Below, one piece after another: positions 21,386 to 34,908 of a stretch of DNA of 64,000 nt; position 1 is the first letter of the stretch, and each line of letters begins with the position of its first letter. Under the pieces are notes generated by a model. The model worked only from the letters and a program-made list of their open reading frames with translations. It did not search any database and had not been told where the DNA came from. Position numbers and translations under genes: made by a program. This DNA comes from Silene conica (taxonomy: Eukaryota; Streptophyta; Magnoliopsida; Caryophyllales; Caryophyllaceae), in the NCBI GenBank assembly GCA_029255685.2, contig CM055312.2, positions 85,973,010-86,037,009 of the forward strand. The letters run 5' to 3'.

Positions 21386-22344
21386 ACGATTTTCGCCAAT
21401 TTCCAGCAATTGCCAAATCTCATAAATCGACATACAATCTTCGAAAATTACAACAAGTATGATTTGCCCAACATTATAAACATCTAGTACCACTATCCTA
21501 ACAGCATACAAATCCCATAACAATCCTCAAATGATTATATCGAGTATCCGTCGCAAAATGTGAAAAACTGAGAAGAGCATATGAACAAGTAACAACATCA
21601 CAAAACATGGATTTCTCACATAGGAACAATCCTAGGCATGCTTCTAAGTTCAATAAACATAATCCTTTGAACAAAATCAGGAACAATAAGGAGAATCACA
21701 ACAAAAGTGCTAATATACACATAAAGACCGAGTTTCTCATTATCGTCACCTTTCAAGCGATTCCGGCTAAATATCCTCCTCAATCAAGTAGCTATCGACC
21801 CCTGGATCGTCTAAGCCCACTCCTACAAACAAAGAAACGGATTTTAGGACTGAAAAACGAAATTAGGCAAAACAGCCCGACTTTCAAAGTCGACGAAATG
21901 AAAAATGAAAGAGATAGATGACTTGGAAATTTGATGAGGATTCCGAAAATGTTATCGTTATTTCAATTCGAGCGACGGATGATGAAAAAAAGCTTGAAAA
22001 GGAAGGAGTAAAAATGGAGGTTTTGAGAAGTTTGTTTTACTGTAAAAAGAGTCTTGAGGAAAAAGAAATGTCGATGGAAGGCTTATAAAAGGGTACAAGG
22101 GTTGTCCTTTCCGTCACATGAAAAACGGTTACGGATTTTAGAAACGGGTTTGAGTTGTGAAATAACTTGCCAAGTTTATATTCGTCTTAAGGACTTAAGG
22201 TTCTTAAGACGGATCTTACCCATTATGAAAATATTTCACGGTACCTAAAAATTATTTTCAGTTAAGTTATTAAAATATTATTTTATTAATAAAATAAATC
22301 TTAAAAGCCTTTAAATATAAGTCACGAAAATACGGGATGTTACA

Positions 22345-25300
22345 ATCACCCAATCTTCAAAAAGTTTCGTCCTCGAAACTCGAAAGTAGAAGTAAGTACG
22401 AGAACAACTAAAACTTTCAAAATGAACCAGCGGGTCATGACAACTCAAAACTTAATCTTCCAAAAAGGTTTTTAAGGAGCAAAAGATTTCGAGGCACAAG
22501 TCTTGTCAATGGACGTTGGGATCCTCGTTACGTATTCGAGAGTCCGACATTCCAAATCTGAGACAAGTCCCAAAATTAAATCATTAAATTCGAAATTTAG
22601 ATCGATTCGGTATTGATAAACACGGCACAGGTTATCAGACGTCTCCAATAACACGTTCCAGTGGCAACCAACGCTGAAATCCATCAAAGTTGTAAAACAT
22701 TCGGCTCTTTCAAACCAGGTTTCCTTCAAAATTAACTTTTATTCTCAAATTCTTGAAAGAGTAGAATTGTAAAGAAAATGACAAAAGGTTACCTCCAACG
22801 GAAGAGGAAGTGGTTTCAAACTCCAAAAGCAGTAAGATTTTCCAAAAACAACAAATTTAGAGTCAACAATAGGGAATCGAATTTCAAAAACAGTCGCTGG
22901 GAGCGCAGAAACAATCATAGAGATTATCTTCGACACGAAGGATTAAGAGTTTCCAGTTTCACAACTGGCAGCACACACAAGAAAGGATCAAAGGAAGAGA
23001 ACAACCAGGTTAGAGGTCAAGGAAGACGGTAATTCTTGCCCAACATGGGGTCACTAACCACTCAATTCAAAAACAAAGCATCGTCACCACGATTCCTAAT
23101 AGATCCCACGGGGAACGATTCAAGTGATCTCTAGACTCCCAATGGTTTCACGATCTCTCTTGCCATTATCTTATCCACAGAACAAGGTATTCCTCAACCA
23201 GACAGAAGCTTAAGCACGCATCCTAGACCAAGGTTCACGCACTTCCGAAACTCTAACCCAAAATCCTCATTACCATAACATCGAACCTCAAAACTCAAGA
23301 TATGGTATTCATTATTCTGTAACCTCTCCCGTTGGGGACCATAACGAAATTCCATAACTTCAATTTTTAAACAGCTTGATCCCAACAACTTATTCCACAA
23401 GGTGCTTCAAAATCCTAAATTTCCAAATTTTATTACCAAAGGGAACATTCAAATCACGACCTTACTAAGGCAATAACTTCTAAATCCTCTGGTTTCTAAC
23501 CACTTACCAACAGTATACATCCCAAGGCAAAAATTCCAAGGAAGTAGCAACCTTCACTCCCACAGTTTCAGTAAGACTTAGTTATCCATATTCCGAGATT
23601 CCTCAAATGATATTACTGAACACTTATAAGTTGCAAATCTCTACACTATGATTACCACAAACATCAATGGTTACCCATCAATCACCATCGAAGTATTATT
23701 AAGCCAACAAACTTCCATTATTCCACAGCTATCAAAAACAATCCACCTAACAGTGGGGCATCTTACAATTTCCTTAAGTATCTCAATAGGTAAACGCTGA
23801 GGTTCAATAAGTAACCTACGGTCAAACACTCAGTCAACTCCATAAGTCAAATCGTAAATGTCTCAACATTCTCACACCGTTACCAATAACTCTCGTTCCT
23901 CAAGTATGTGGTCCTTTCTGCATTACAAAAATTCCTCAAGATTAAGTAGCACTAACTTACCTCATTCAACCAATTAACCACATCATCATTATCCAAGGTA
24001 CATTCCTCTAAATTCATCTAGAACTCCAAGCATTTTATTCAAATCCTCAAATGGTACTTCAAAATCTACAAATACCACTTACACACCGACCAATCCTATA
24101 TGGAACTCTCAAGACGGTACACTATCCAACATCGCTCGAACATTATCCTCACCAACTCTCTCAACCAAATCCTGACAACGCAGAACCAAACATTCCTCAA
24201 GGCATGTATCTCTACCCCAAGAACAGGTCGATCTCGCCACTATTCTAGATGAAAAGGAACAAGGCTCACAGAAGAGGAGATGAGATACGAACTTCAGGGA
24301 TAAACACGACACAGGTCTCGAGAGAGACAAACGAAAGACTGCTCGAGGGACAATAAGATGACAAGGTAAGGAACTTTAGGCTATGGACTCAAATAAAATT
24401 GAAGTCAAGATCAGAAGGAGAAGTAAAGGAGAAGAAGGGAGAGAAGCGACATGAAGAAATGATTACGGAAATCTCCCAAGGTGCGGGTCTCTCACTATTC
24501 TCAGGGGGTTCTCACTTCTTACTTTCCAAATCAAGTCATTCAATTAGCGGTTCTCACGAACAATTCCTCCAATGATTTCTATACCCGAATCTCCTAAACT
24601 TTAAACGATGTCATCATTATAACCACCTATTCCCAAAAGTTTGAGATGGCACATCTCTGCTAGTTCCTCAAATGACAATTCAATAACACTTCCAGGTCAC
24701 CACCCTTATGTCATATACACTTTACTTACCTCACTGTCCACCAGATAACAATTCTTAAACCATCAAGTTTTTCCGAACTTTCCTCTCCCAATGACCTACT
24801 TTATTCCATTCACAAACTGGCGGTGCATCCTCAAGTTTCCTTTAAGTTCTTCAATAGAAGAACGCTAAGATCCATTAAATAACCTAAGGCCAGATAACGA
24901 TTCACTTCCTCCCAGTTTAAATCATAAATTTTCCGAGTACTCAACTATTATAGCCCATGATTCGTATTCCTCAACAACGAGCCTTTCTCAGCTCAATCAC
25001 TCACCTAAGTCAAGTGATACTAACTCACTTCATCATCCACTCATCATCATTAGCATCTTAAGCTTATTATTTCAGGTTGCTCTATAACCTCAAGCATCTT
25101 ATCTAACTCCTTAAACAGTACTCTTCAATCCACATATTTTCACAATCTAAGCATGGTTCTCAAGATTAAGTTCCACCGAATACTAAGTAAACAACTCAAC
25201 CTTCAAGCAAGTATCCTATCACTCACTTTCACTCTCCCAATTGGATAGACAACTAGACCCTTGGATCACCAAAACATGTATCTCGATACCTTTTAAATTA

Positions 25301-25819
25301 TTCCTCAAATAACAACATTCCTCAAAACACAGCTTACGGTTATCCTAAGACTAGTTCCTCCAAATCCAATAAAAGGGAAGGTTACTTAGAGGGCGCCTTA
25401 AGAAAGCAAGCAACAAGGTTAAGCTGAAAAGATATGAAGATCTGTTCAAGCAAGATAGACAAATATTCTAAAAGAAGGATGTGCATCCAGAGTTATCAAA
25501 GAAGGTGATGCACAAGAAAAGGGAAGTATCTTCAAGGTTCAGAAGCATTCTTCAACAATAGCACAAATCTTCTATCTTAGGTGGGAACTCCGATCTCCAC
25601 CGCCAAATGGATAAGCCCACGGTTCGTCGATCAAAAGATATAAAAGTGAAGTCAATGACAATCAACAAACACGTTAGAGCTTAACAAGAGCAATCACAAA
25701 ACAGACTACAATATAAGTCCTTAAATCTACCCCATCTCTCATTCATTATTCAGTTATATGGTCAAGTTAAGGTTGGGGGTCACATGAGTGCGTCGGGAGC
25801 AATAATGCTCTAATACCAA
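22345..25819 (-). other. internal region of LARD copy 1, no recognisable gene
   Basis: No frame longer than about 95 codons, and none with protease, reverse transcriptase or integrase motifs. It is alignable by eye with the internal region 52648-56004 of the plus-strand copy (shared TCGCCACTAATCTAG-like and GACACAGGTCTCGAGAG phrases) without a conserved long frame, so it behaves as noncoding. The part adjoining the 3' LTR resembles the last residues of chromovirus polyproteins. Confidence 0.7.
25807..25818 (-). promoter_or_regulatory. primer-binding site, initiator tRNA-Met type
   Basis: Minus strand TGGTATTAGAGC starts 2 nt from the LTR. It differs by one C-to-T change from the TGGTATCAGAGC at 52650 in the sister element, which is the usual complement of the tRNA-iMet 3' end. 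Confidence 0.88.
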
Positions 25820-26320
25820 CTGTAAAACCCCTCGCGAAAGCGGAAATATAAACATACAAAAGTACTAAAAATGCAGCGGAATTAAAACTTTTTAACATAA
25901 CTAACATGCGAGGTGAATTAAAAACTGTAACTGAAAGTAAAATATATATACAATCAGCCTGGGATGGCACATCCCTACAGGCACTCAAAACTGAAATGTA
26001 AACTAAGTCTAGCTAACGTAAACGTGTAAGTCAATCGATGAATAGGATCATCGCTCGCTAGCTCCATGCAACCCTCTGCCAACCACCTGTCATGTACCTA
26101 CATACATGTAAACATGTACGCCACAATCAGTGGGGAATGACTAGAGTTCTCCTAGCCACCTTTTGTGACAACACGAAACAGATAAAGCAATACAAAATAC
26201 TCCAACATATATAAACATGTGAAGCATAAACATCCCATCAACTGTTCTCATACTATCATGCGATACTAATGCATAGCTCTCAACCCAACTTCATAAACCG
26301 TTAGGAAGGAGAGCCGGTTT

Positions 26321-26345
26321 CCCTACTGGTTACCCAGTCGGGGGG
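26321..26345 (-). repeat. bookend hairpin (5' LTR, copy 1), ACTGG type
   Basis: Identical in structure to 19982-20006. Confidence 0.72.
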
Positions 26346-26500
26346 TCTTTCAATCCAACTATTTATGAAACTGATTATAGAGTCATCCAATGCCTTGGAT
26401 GAACAAACTATATCTCAATCAATATAAACATCAACTTCATCATGCATATCTGACACTGTACCAACCTAGGCAAGCAGATATAACATAAGCACTGGCAATG

Positions 26501-27029
26501 GGTCCAGAGGTGAACTTAACACATATCCCACTACCAAACTATGTCGGGTCCAGAGGAGAAATTAACACATATCCCAACATGCAAATCAAGTAAAGGGTCC
26601 AGAGGTGAACTTAACACATATCCCTATACATACAATTCGAGAGAAGGGTCCAGAGGTGAGCTTAACACATATCCCTAATCACAATTCAGTAATGGGTCCA
26701 GAGGTGAGCTTAACACATATCCCACTACAAACAAATGTCGGGTCCAGAGGTGAGCTTAACACATATCCCAACATACATCCATAAGCAAAGGGTCCAGAGG
26801 TGAGCTTAACACATATCCCAATGCTACAAACAAGTATTGGGTCCAGAGGTGAGCTTAACACATATCCCAATACACAGCTATCGCACAACGAGTCCAGAGG
26901 TGAGCTTAACACATATCCCGTGTACGACAACCGATCACGTGTCAGGTCCAGAGGTGAGCTTAACACATATCCTGACACGCCACAAGCAAAACACGTAACG
27001 GGTCCAGAGGTGAGCTTAACACATATCCC
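26501..27029 (-). repeat. hairpin array in the 5' LTR of LARD copy 1 (11 units)
   Basis: Same eleven units in the same order as the partner LTR, with a few point changes (for example the second unit reads GAGGAGAAATTAAC). Identity of the variable parts between LTRs shows that the array is inherited as a block. Confidence 0.88.
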
Positions 27030-27153
27030 ATCACGCGACAACCAACTTAACCATTAACATCCAAAGATAGATACTAACCTATAGTTCTAACTTCTTAAAC
27101 TTCTAATCAACACTTAATTGATCCCGGGAACTAAGACGAGGGAGAGCCGGTTT

Positions 27154-27178
27154 CCCTTTCGGTTACCCGACCTGGGGG
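27154..27178 (-). repeat. bookend hairpin (5' LTR, copy 1), TCGG type
   Basis: Same as 20815-20839 except for one change in the outer G-run (CCTGGGGG for CCGGGGGG). Confidence 0.7.
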
Positions 27179-27333
27179 TCTCTATCCTCACTCCATTCCC
27201 GAACCCAATATAATGTCACCCGTCCTCCGGGAACCTCAAATACATATCAAAGATGCAAGAAACAAGTTTCAATCAAAACCGATTAACCGTTTGAAAGTTA
27301 CGAATATATTACAATTTCGAAAATAGCTTACAG

Positions 27334-27705
27334 GGGTCCTCAGCCGGTCGGCCGGCTGGCAACCTCCTCAGCCTACCTCTTTCTCTTTCAAACAAAAGCC
27401 ACACAAGGACTCCCAGCCGGTCGGCAGGCAGCCGGTCGGCCGGCTGGGACTCCATTTCCCTAGCCTTCGCAAAATCGTAAACCAACCCACATACACTCCC
27501 AGCCGGCTGGCAGGCGGCCGGTCTGCCGGCTGGGCTCCCTTTCTTTCTTAAGTTCGCGCAAAACCACACAAACACATCACAAGTGACCACCAGCCGGTCG
27601 GCCGGCTGGCAGTCCTAATGCCAAACCACAAAAATACGAAAAACCACTAAGACGCGCTCCCAGCCGGTCGACCGGCGGCCATTCGGTCGACCAGCTCAGA
27701 GAGCC
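27334..27705 (-). repeat. GC-rich CCGG dyad block (5' LTR, copy 1)
   Basis: Same block; the dyad near 27590 has lost its middle GGCAGGCAGCCGGTC segment relative to the partner LTR. Confidence 0.85.
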
Positions 27706-28673
27706 TGTAACGATTTTCGCCAATTTCCAGCAATTGCCAAATCTCATAAATCGACATACAATCTTCGAAAATTACAACAAGTATGATTTGCCCAACATTA
27801 TAAACATCTAGTACCACTATCCTAACAGCATACAAATCCCATAACAATCCTCAAATGATTATATCGAGTATCCGTCGCAAAATGTGAAAAACTGAAAAGA
27901 GCATATGAACAAGTAACAACATCACAAAACATGGATTTCTCACATAGGAACAATCCTAGGCATGCTTCTAAGTTCAATAAACATAATCCTTTGAACAAAA
28001 TCAGGAACAATAAGGAGAATCACAACAAAAGTGCTAATATACACATAAAGACCGAGTTTCTCATTATCGTCACCTTTCAAGCGATTCCGGCTAAAGACCC
28101 TCCTCAATCAAGTAGCTATCAACCCCTGGATCGTCTAAGCCCACTCCTACAAACAAAGAAACGGATTTTAGGACTGAAAAACGAAATTAGGCAAAACAGC
28201 CCGACTTTCAAAGTCGACGAAATGAAAAATGAAAGAGATAGATGACTTGGAAATTTGATGAGGATTCCGAAAATGTTATCGTTACCTCAATTCGAGCGAC
28301 GAATGATGAAGAAAAGCTTGAAAATGAAGGAGTAAAAATGGAGGTTTTGAGAAGTTTGTTTTACTGTAAAAAGAGTCTTGAGGAAAAAGAAATGTCGATG
28401 GAAGGCTTATAAAAGGGTACAATGGGTGTCCTTTCCGTCACATGAAAAACGGTTACGGATTTTAGAAACGGGTTTGAGTTGTGAAATAACTTGCCAAGTT
28501 TATATTCGTCTTAAGGACTTAAGGTTCTTAAGACGGATCTTACCCATTATGAAAATATTTCACGGTACCTAAAAATTATTTTCCGTTAAGTTATTAAAAT
28601 ATTATTTTATTAATAAAATAAATCTTAAAAGCCTTTAAATATAAGTCACGAAAATACGGGATGTTACATAACC

Positions 28674-30121
28674 CATGAGATTCCTAACCTCAAATGTGAC
28701 TTCCAATCAAGAAACGAGGGAAAACATTTGGGGCACCAACTCAAGTTTTAGGGCACAAATGACATTTCAATCTTAGTTTTGGAATATAATTACCTTGATA
28801 CGTATGGTCTAACCATAAATCACTTCGAGGTAATATTGAGTACAACGTTTGTTACAATTGCGTAATGATAAAACCTTTCACCTTTTACGCAAAACTTGAA
28901 TTATATTTAGAGACAATGTACATAATAACTTTTATTTATGTACAACTCTAAATCCAAAACTTGGTTAAGCACAATATAACATGTATATGCATGTTTTATG
29001 GATGAAGTGACAACTACCTTAGTTCATTTATGTTAATAATTCTTGCTAATCGTCATACGATTTACATCACGTTAGGACAATAGGATTTACAAGAACCCTC
29101 GGATCGTGTTATTAACACATCGTCCTCTAAATACCCATTTAGAATAGTAGGTCTTGTTATTCCTTTACCATATTTTAATCCTATGAAAAATGGAAATTAC
29201 TAACATGATTCACTAGTTTGCACTCATATGCAAACAATTTGATTATAAAGAATGAAAAATTACTGTCATAAGTATCTCTTAAGAAATATGTTGGAGTCAT
29301 ACTACCAAATTACTTTCGAATTTACAGTTAGGAGTTTGTATCAAACTTCGTGTCCTACACGATTTTCTCTCAAACCTCGTTCTATCATGAACTACTTATG
29401 ATAGATTCGGTCTTCTCATAGCTCACACTCACTTCAAGAATTCTCACTTGAAGAAGACCTTTTCTTCAATTAATTCCTAATTAATCCCTGATAGGGGTTA
29501 ATATTTATGAAGTGTGGTGGTATTTGGTTGCAATGATTTTCACAAATCAATTTACAAATTTACATTAACTTCGTCATATTTTTAACCCTTAAGCCTTAGA
29601 CGACAAGTTATTAATTTGAGTAATAAGATTTTTGAATCATGTATCCACAAAAGATTTAATGAACACATTTTGACTAAAAATCACTTCTATTTAAGTTTCT
29701 TTACAAGAAATCATAAAGGTTTGATAGGAATTTTAAGATGTTAATCTTATATTTGCATAGTACCTTCCTATCAAATTCTATGGAATAGAATAATTACCAT
29801 GGACCTTGTCCTAACCTATGACACGGTTCAAATGAGGATTTAGAAAGAGATACTATTTGTCGATAATATAGCATTAGATTTTAGCGGAGATTTAGGTTAC
29901 AATCGAATGATATCATATATAAATAGGAATGAGAATGAACAAAAACAACAAAATAGGGAAAAACAACATTCATGACTTTAATTGATCTTGCTAAATAAAT
30001 TAACAAGCATTTATAAAGTGACCTCAGCCCAACTTATATAAATGATTCTGAGACCCAAGTCACAACTAATTTCCGTGGTGGCCTACGGACCTCTGCCACT
30101 TCCCTTAGCACAACTTGGTGG
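28674..30121. other. noncoding, right half of the LARD copy 1 target
   Basis: AT-rich and without ORFs. It resumes the sequence interrupted at 19482, as expected for the TAACC duplication. It ends at the LTR starting 30127. Confidence 0.45.
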
Positions 30122-31392
30122 ATTAATGTAATACCTCGAAAATCTAGACTCAACAATTAAGATTATTTTGGTGTCGATAGTTGTTTTACGTTTTTAAGTA
30201 ACCATGTTTAAGTCTTGTAACTATGTTGTTTCGAGGATTCGATCCCTAGACCTTTTAGCATAATAGGTATATTGATAAGAGGGTTGTTATGTCATTAGGA
30301 GGGATCGATCCCTGGACCTGTAGCAAGTCGACTTGGGCCTCGTAACTCGTGCACCTTCCAAGCTCACGGCTGACTTGAGATAACACAAACACAAAACCCG
30401 TTTATAACAGCCCTTCTGCCGTCACTTTGCACTCTTCTTCAAAACCTAAACCTAGTATTCCAATATCTCATACAAACACACATACTACAGCCGTCATAGC
30501 AAGGAGTTCGTAGGAGGTCTTCACGGTGGCCATAGGGCAGGTTAAGGGTGGTCGAATCTGATCGGAAATAGGTATGCTCAACACGTTTCTTCCCTTTTTC
30601 TTTGTGTCTGTCGAGTTTTGTGGATTTATTCAGCCTAGTATATGGGTTGTCGGGGTCTGTTTTTCATTTATATATGATCTATGATGTTGAGAGTCGTGTC
30701 CTGGCCATAGTCACGACTTTGTCAACCACCTAGAGTCACTGGGTGCGGAGGTTTATATCGCCTGTCACGGCAGTGTTTCTGTGATTGTTAGCAGGTCTGT
30801 ATTTTTCACGGCTGTTTCAAACGCCTTCGAGGTTGATCTTTTGTTGCGTGCGTAAGGGGAAAAGGGTAGTAGGTCTGTGAGTGGTCGAGGGAGTAGAGTG
30901 GTGGTCGTCATGGTGGTTACCAGTGGTTGTGGTGCTAGTAAAGGGAGCCTTCGTTTTTCCCCTGTTGGTTGTGGTTTCAGGTATGCTTTTTACAGAGGGT
31001 GTTTGGGGGTGGTATCACCGATGACTCGGGGGAGGTCAAAACGGTGGAACCACCGTGGGTCCAGCGTCTGGTGTCAGGGTGTTTTCTGGGGTTAAGTCAG
31101 GTGGTGGCAGTGGTTGTATGGGCGTAGGGAGGCTCTCGAAAACAGCCTGGTCAAGTGGCAGGGGTAATGAACCAGACCAGTTCTGACCCCTGGTTCTTCT
31201 CTCCGGCAGCCGGCGAAGGGACTGCTGGTGGTTGCGAGGGAAGTGTGTGGTGCAGGGTTCGGGTTCTGGTGGTGACTGGTGGTAGTGGTGCCGTGTCGTG
31301 GTGGTAAATGGGGTTGTTGTTGCGTGGGTTTGAGTGTAGTAAGGTCGGGCTGTTTTGGGCACTTCGCTTGTTTGTTTTGTTATTTTTTACCA

Positions 31393-31393
<1 letters not shown>

Positions 31394-31431
<38 letters not shown>
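31394..31431. repeat. (ATT)n microsatellite
   Basis: About twelve uninterrupted ATT triplets. Confidence 0.95.
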
Positions 31432-31432
<1 letters not shown>

Positions 31433-31919
31433 TTATAGTGAATGTTAAGTAATAGTATTATGATATTAGGGTTATTTTTACTACTTTGTTATATGTTACG
31501 GTTTTGGGTTGTGCTAATTAAAGATGCGAGTCGGGAAATTATTTAACTAAAGGGAGTCCTATTTTTTGGAAAGTTCTATATTTGGAAAGGTCTATATTTG
31601 GAAAGTTAATATAATTGGAAGGTTTCTATTTTTGGAAACTTTCCACTTATGGAAGGTTTCTATTTATAGTAGTGTGGTTGTTAAGGGGTTCGGGAAGGTT
31701 ATTTATTCGTTACGTATATGTGTTTAGGTAGCGGGTTTCGCGTGGAACACTTCTAGCAAGCCTTGGATTATTTGCGTCCCTGCTATTTCAGGTAGGGGAA
31801 TACCGTATGCCTGTTGATGAGTTATTTGATTATTAATCGTTGTTAACAATGTTCATCTTATTATATTGAATGAATGATATATTGCTTTATTTGAATGAAT
31901 AATTCTGTGACACGATACG

Positions 31920-32128
31920 ATGTGGAGAATAATGGGTCTTGTGATGTGGAGCGGAGTAAATTGGGTCTTGTGACTAGTGTGGAGTTTATTGGGTCTTGTG
32001 ATTGGTGTGGAGTTTATTGGGTCTTGTGATTGGTGTGGAGTTTATTGGGTCTTGTGATTGGTGTGGAGGTGATGGGTCTTGTGATCGGTGCGGAGTTTAT
32101 TTGGCGTTGGATCGGTGCGGAGTTAAGG
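31920..32128 (+). repeat. 28-bp minisatellite in the outer LTR
   Basis: Six to seven units of TGGGTCTTGTGATTGGTGTG plus GAGTTTAT, spaced 27-29 bp. It occupies a place in the LTR similar to the hairpin array of the LARD elements, upstream of a GTGAGCAGATTGTCAGGTGG stretch, but I see no private stems. Confidence 0.88.
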
Positions 32129-32529
32129 GATGATTGATCCCAATATTTATATAATAATGTTGATTGTTTATTTTCCTCTACTCAACCTCGTGGTTGACCC
32201 TGTGTATTCGTGATCACCTGTGATGAACCAATTTTATTGGTGAGCAGATTGTCAGGTGGCTGAGACAATGGGAAGCTGTGGGAGGAGAGAGCTTGGATCC
32301 GGACCAGACTAGAGTCTAGATCATCATAGTCAGTTAGCATGAGTTGTACTTACTTTTCATAAGATAGTTTTACTACAGTTGTAAGAGCATGCTATGGAGT
32401 TTAAATTTTAATTAAAGTACTGTTTATCTTTCCTTTATATCTAGTGCCTCGGGAAACCGAGATGGTAACACCCTTATTTATCTGGGGAGACCTAGTACAG
32501 GCCCTTAAATAAATGGGGGTGTTACAAAG

Positions 32530-32541
32530 TGGTATCAGAGC
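32530..32541 (+). promoter_or_regulatory. primer-binding site, initiator tRNA-Met type
   Basis: TGGTATCAGAGC, 3 nt after the LTR end. Confidence 0.9.
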
Positions 32542-34903
32542 GAACGATCCTCAGGCCTAAACTAAATGAATAATAATGAACGTAGGGAGAGTCTAATAAA
32601 ATGAACCATGAGATGGAACTGATAGGAGCCCCAAAAAGGAACGGGATGAGTTAGGGGCCCCCTCACACCAAACCTGGGCCCTTTCGGTTCTGTCTCGGAA
32701 ACCCAATGAGAGAAATTGAAAAGTGGGGTAGATTATATAGTAACCTAGATGTCTTGTACTAACGTTCTTGCAGGAGAAGGAATGAGGTAAGTTACGATGT
32801 GTGATATGGTTGGTAATATATACTGTGAATCATGAGATTTATGTTGAGAGTTGATTGAGATCTACTATTTCTGGTATTGAGAACAAGAGATTTTGAATAT
32901 GAGCATTACTTGTATATATATGGTGATATGCATGCGGCTGTATGATCCCTGAACCGTTAAGTAGAGATATAGTATAATGATGTGTGTAATAAGTTGATGA
33001 GCTATAGTCACCTAAAAGGATAGGTGTAGGAGAGATATGATCATGATTGACGGGAATGGTTAAGTAGAGCCAGCTATGCTATGTCGTTATAGGAGGTGGA
33101 ACCAAGCTAAGTCTTATGGGTAAAGCTAGTAGACCAAACCGGAGGCCGTGCGCGTTGATAATTGCTTGTACTATTCTATGTGTATACACTTCTTATTTGC
33201 ATGCCTTATACTTTGCAAGAGTTTACTGATAGGCATGCTAGGCAAATGTGATCGGAATTTGAGACTTATGATTTTATTATGTTAGTAATTGCTTTAGCAA
33301 TCCATGTTTAGTAATATGCAGAATGTGTGTTCTAAGCTATGAATGTATGTAGTCATGTGTTGCATATATCGTATTTAAAATTTTATACCGTTATATACAT
33401 TTAAATCCGTTATGAAGTTTGTCATCAATAAGGGATACGTAGTAGTCATTAGGTTATATTTCCGTACTTGGATACACAGGTATAACTGTCAAGTTATTTA
33501 ATTGATTTTATTTTCAGTTTCGAAACCTTTACTGTATTTTGATGCCAACTACAATTGAAATGAGGAATGAATGTTAATATGGTACAGAGTGATGTCTATG
33601 CTTCAAATGATTGTCAATGTGTTTGGATGAGAAAGGTTGAGTGTGGATGTAGTAATGTGTAGTTGCAAAGGGACCAAAATTTTAATAAATTTTCAGAATG
33701 TTACCTGGTTGTCCGGGCTATCACTTTATACGTGTTTCATAATTGAGGATGAAAATTTTATGTATGATAACCTTCTGAGTTGGGTTTACAATACTAGTGT
33801 TTTATCTTGATATGAGTTATGTCTTCGGGAGAAATAATTCTTTTATTCGACAGTAGTCAGACTGTTACTGCATAGTCCCGTTTTGATCTATCTTTTGTAA
33901 CTGAAATCATTTAAAACTTGGTTATTGATTGTGCATAGTTCCAACTCTACTGTTTAGAATGTTCGTCCACGTTTTCAAAATTTTACGCCATGTAAAATCT
34001 TAACGAGCTGTTATTCAATTGTGATTTTTGCAAGATGCCAAAAAAAAAAAAATTTGTTGAAATGCTGTAAAGTTATTGTTCAAATTGTTCAAATTGTAAA
34101 CATTGTATTAAATAATTTCCTTGAGGTATGCATATGATACTTTTCCTCTGTTTAACTAATTCCCTATATTTACTAAAAGTTTATGTTTGCTCACACGTTG
34201 GCTACGTTGTTATTTAATTATGATTTTTGTAAGTTGTTGCATAACGTTTAATTGGTGAAGTTGTAAGGTATGTAAGTTTCGTATCAAAAAGGTTTAATCA
34301 AATGTGAATTATGTGATGTGACCACGTGACATCCTGATATGGCCTTGGTAACATGAATAGTAGGCATAGGGTATGAGTATGAACCCCACTATATGATAGC
34401 AAAACCTTGTTTATCTCGTCAAGTTTAATATAAAATCATTTCCAGAATATGTCTAATTTTAATGATGTGCTGCTCGTATGTGATGTCAAAGGCATGTTTG
34501 ACTAAGAAGAGTCTTGTCATATGGCAAAATGAAAGATAACTGGTGAGCTTATTAGCATGTTATAGCAATCTAATGGATATATGTAATTGTGATTGTGATT
34601 ATTTGAACAGTGTGAATCTTGTTGATGTTCTTTCGTCTATTGAGAGTTATCTCTGTCTAGTTCCCTGTGAATATAATTTTTATAACTTTTTTTTTTCAAG
34701 TGTATTGTTATACCATGTAGTGACTTACATATTGTTATATTAAGAATTTGATCAAGTTATGTGGGATTATTAATTGGTTAACATGTGAAATATGAAGTAC
34801 TAGCCTTGTGAATTCGTTTACTTTTAGTGTTAAAATTTTCATAATTCAAGAACAATGACCTAGTAAGGAAGAATAAGAATGTCTCCGTGTAGTCTTGTTA
34901 TGA
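32542..34903 (+). other. internal region of the outer LTR element, no gene seen
   Basis: AT-rich without a plausible gag or pol frame; the only frame above 60 codons, at 34543-34743, is Leu/Tyr/Asn-rich and lacks a motif. It continues at 58839 after the inserted element. Confidence 0.6.
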
Positions 34904-34908
34904 TCTGT

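Larger units (their letters stand above)
19483..22344 (-). repeat. 3' LTR of LARD copy 1
   Basis: Contains, in plus-text order, a conserved segment, a bookend hairpin, an 11-unit hairpin array, the second bookend, a GC-rich CCGG dyad block and the AT-rich LTR start. Confidence 0.93.
19483..28668 (-). mobile_element. LARD-like non-autonomous LTR retrotransposon (copy 1, minus strand)
   Basis: Two LTRs of 2862 and 2848 bp start TGTAACATCCCG and end TTTTACA on the minus strand, and flank a 3476-bp internal region. The target duplication TAACC is exact (19478-19482 and 28669-28673). A primer-binding site complementary to initiator tRNA-Met lies beside the 5' LTR (25807-25818). The LTRs are almost identical apart from a small indel in the GC-rich block, so insertion is recent. 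No gag or pol is recognisable. The words before the 3' LTR (TTTCGAGGACGAAACTTTTT) resemble the end of chromovirus-type Ty3/Gypsy elements, a likely source of its machinery. Confidence 0.93.
25821..28668 (-). repeat. 5' LTR of LARD copy 1
   Basis: Same layout as the 3' LTR. Compared with that copy, the GC-rich block is about 15 bp shorter near 27595. Confidence 0.93.
30127..32526 (+). mobile_element. 5' LTR of the outermost LARD/chromovirus-like element (2.4 kb)
   Basis: Begins TGTAATACCTCGAAAATC and ends GGGGGTGTTACA, directly followed by a tRNA-iMet-type primer-binding site. It contains CT-rich leader-like sequence, a GGTT/GTGG-rich segment, an (ATT)n microsatellite and a 28-bp minisatellite. 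No 3' LTR is in the window: the internal region is first interrupted by the element at 34909, resumes at 58839 and is interrupted again at 59284. No coding sequence is apparent. Confidence 0.82.
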
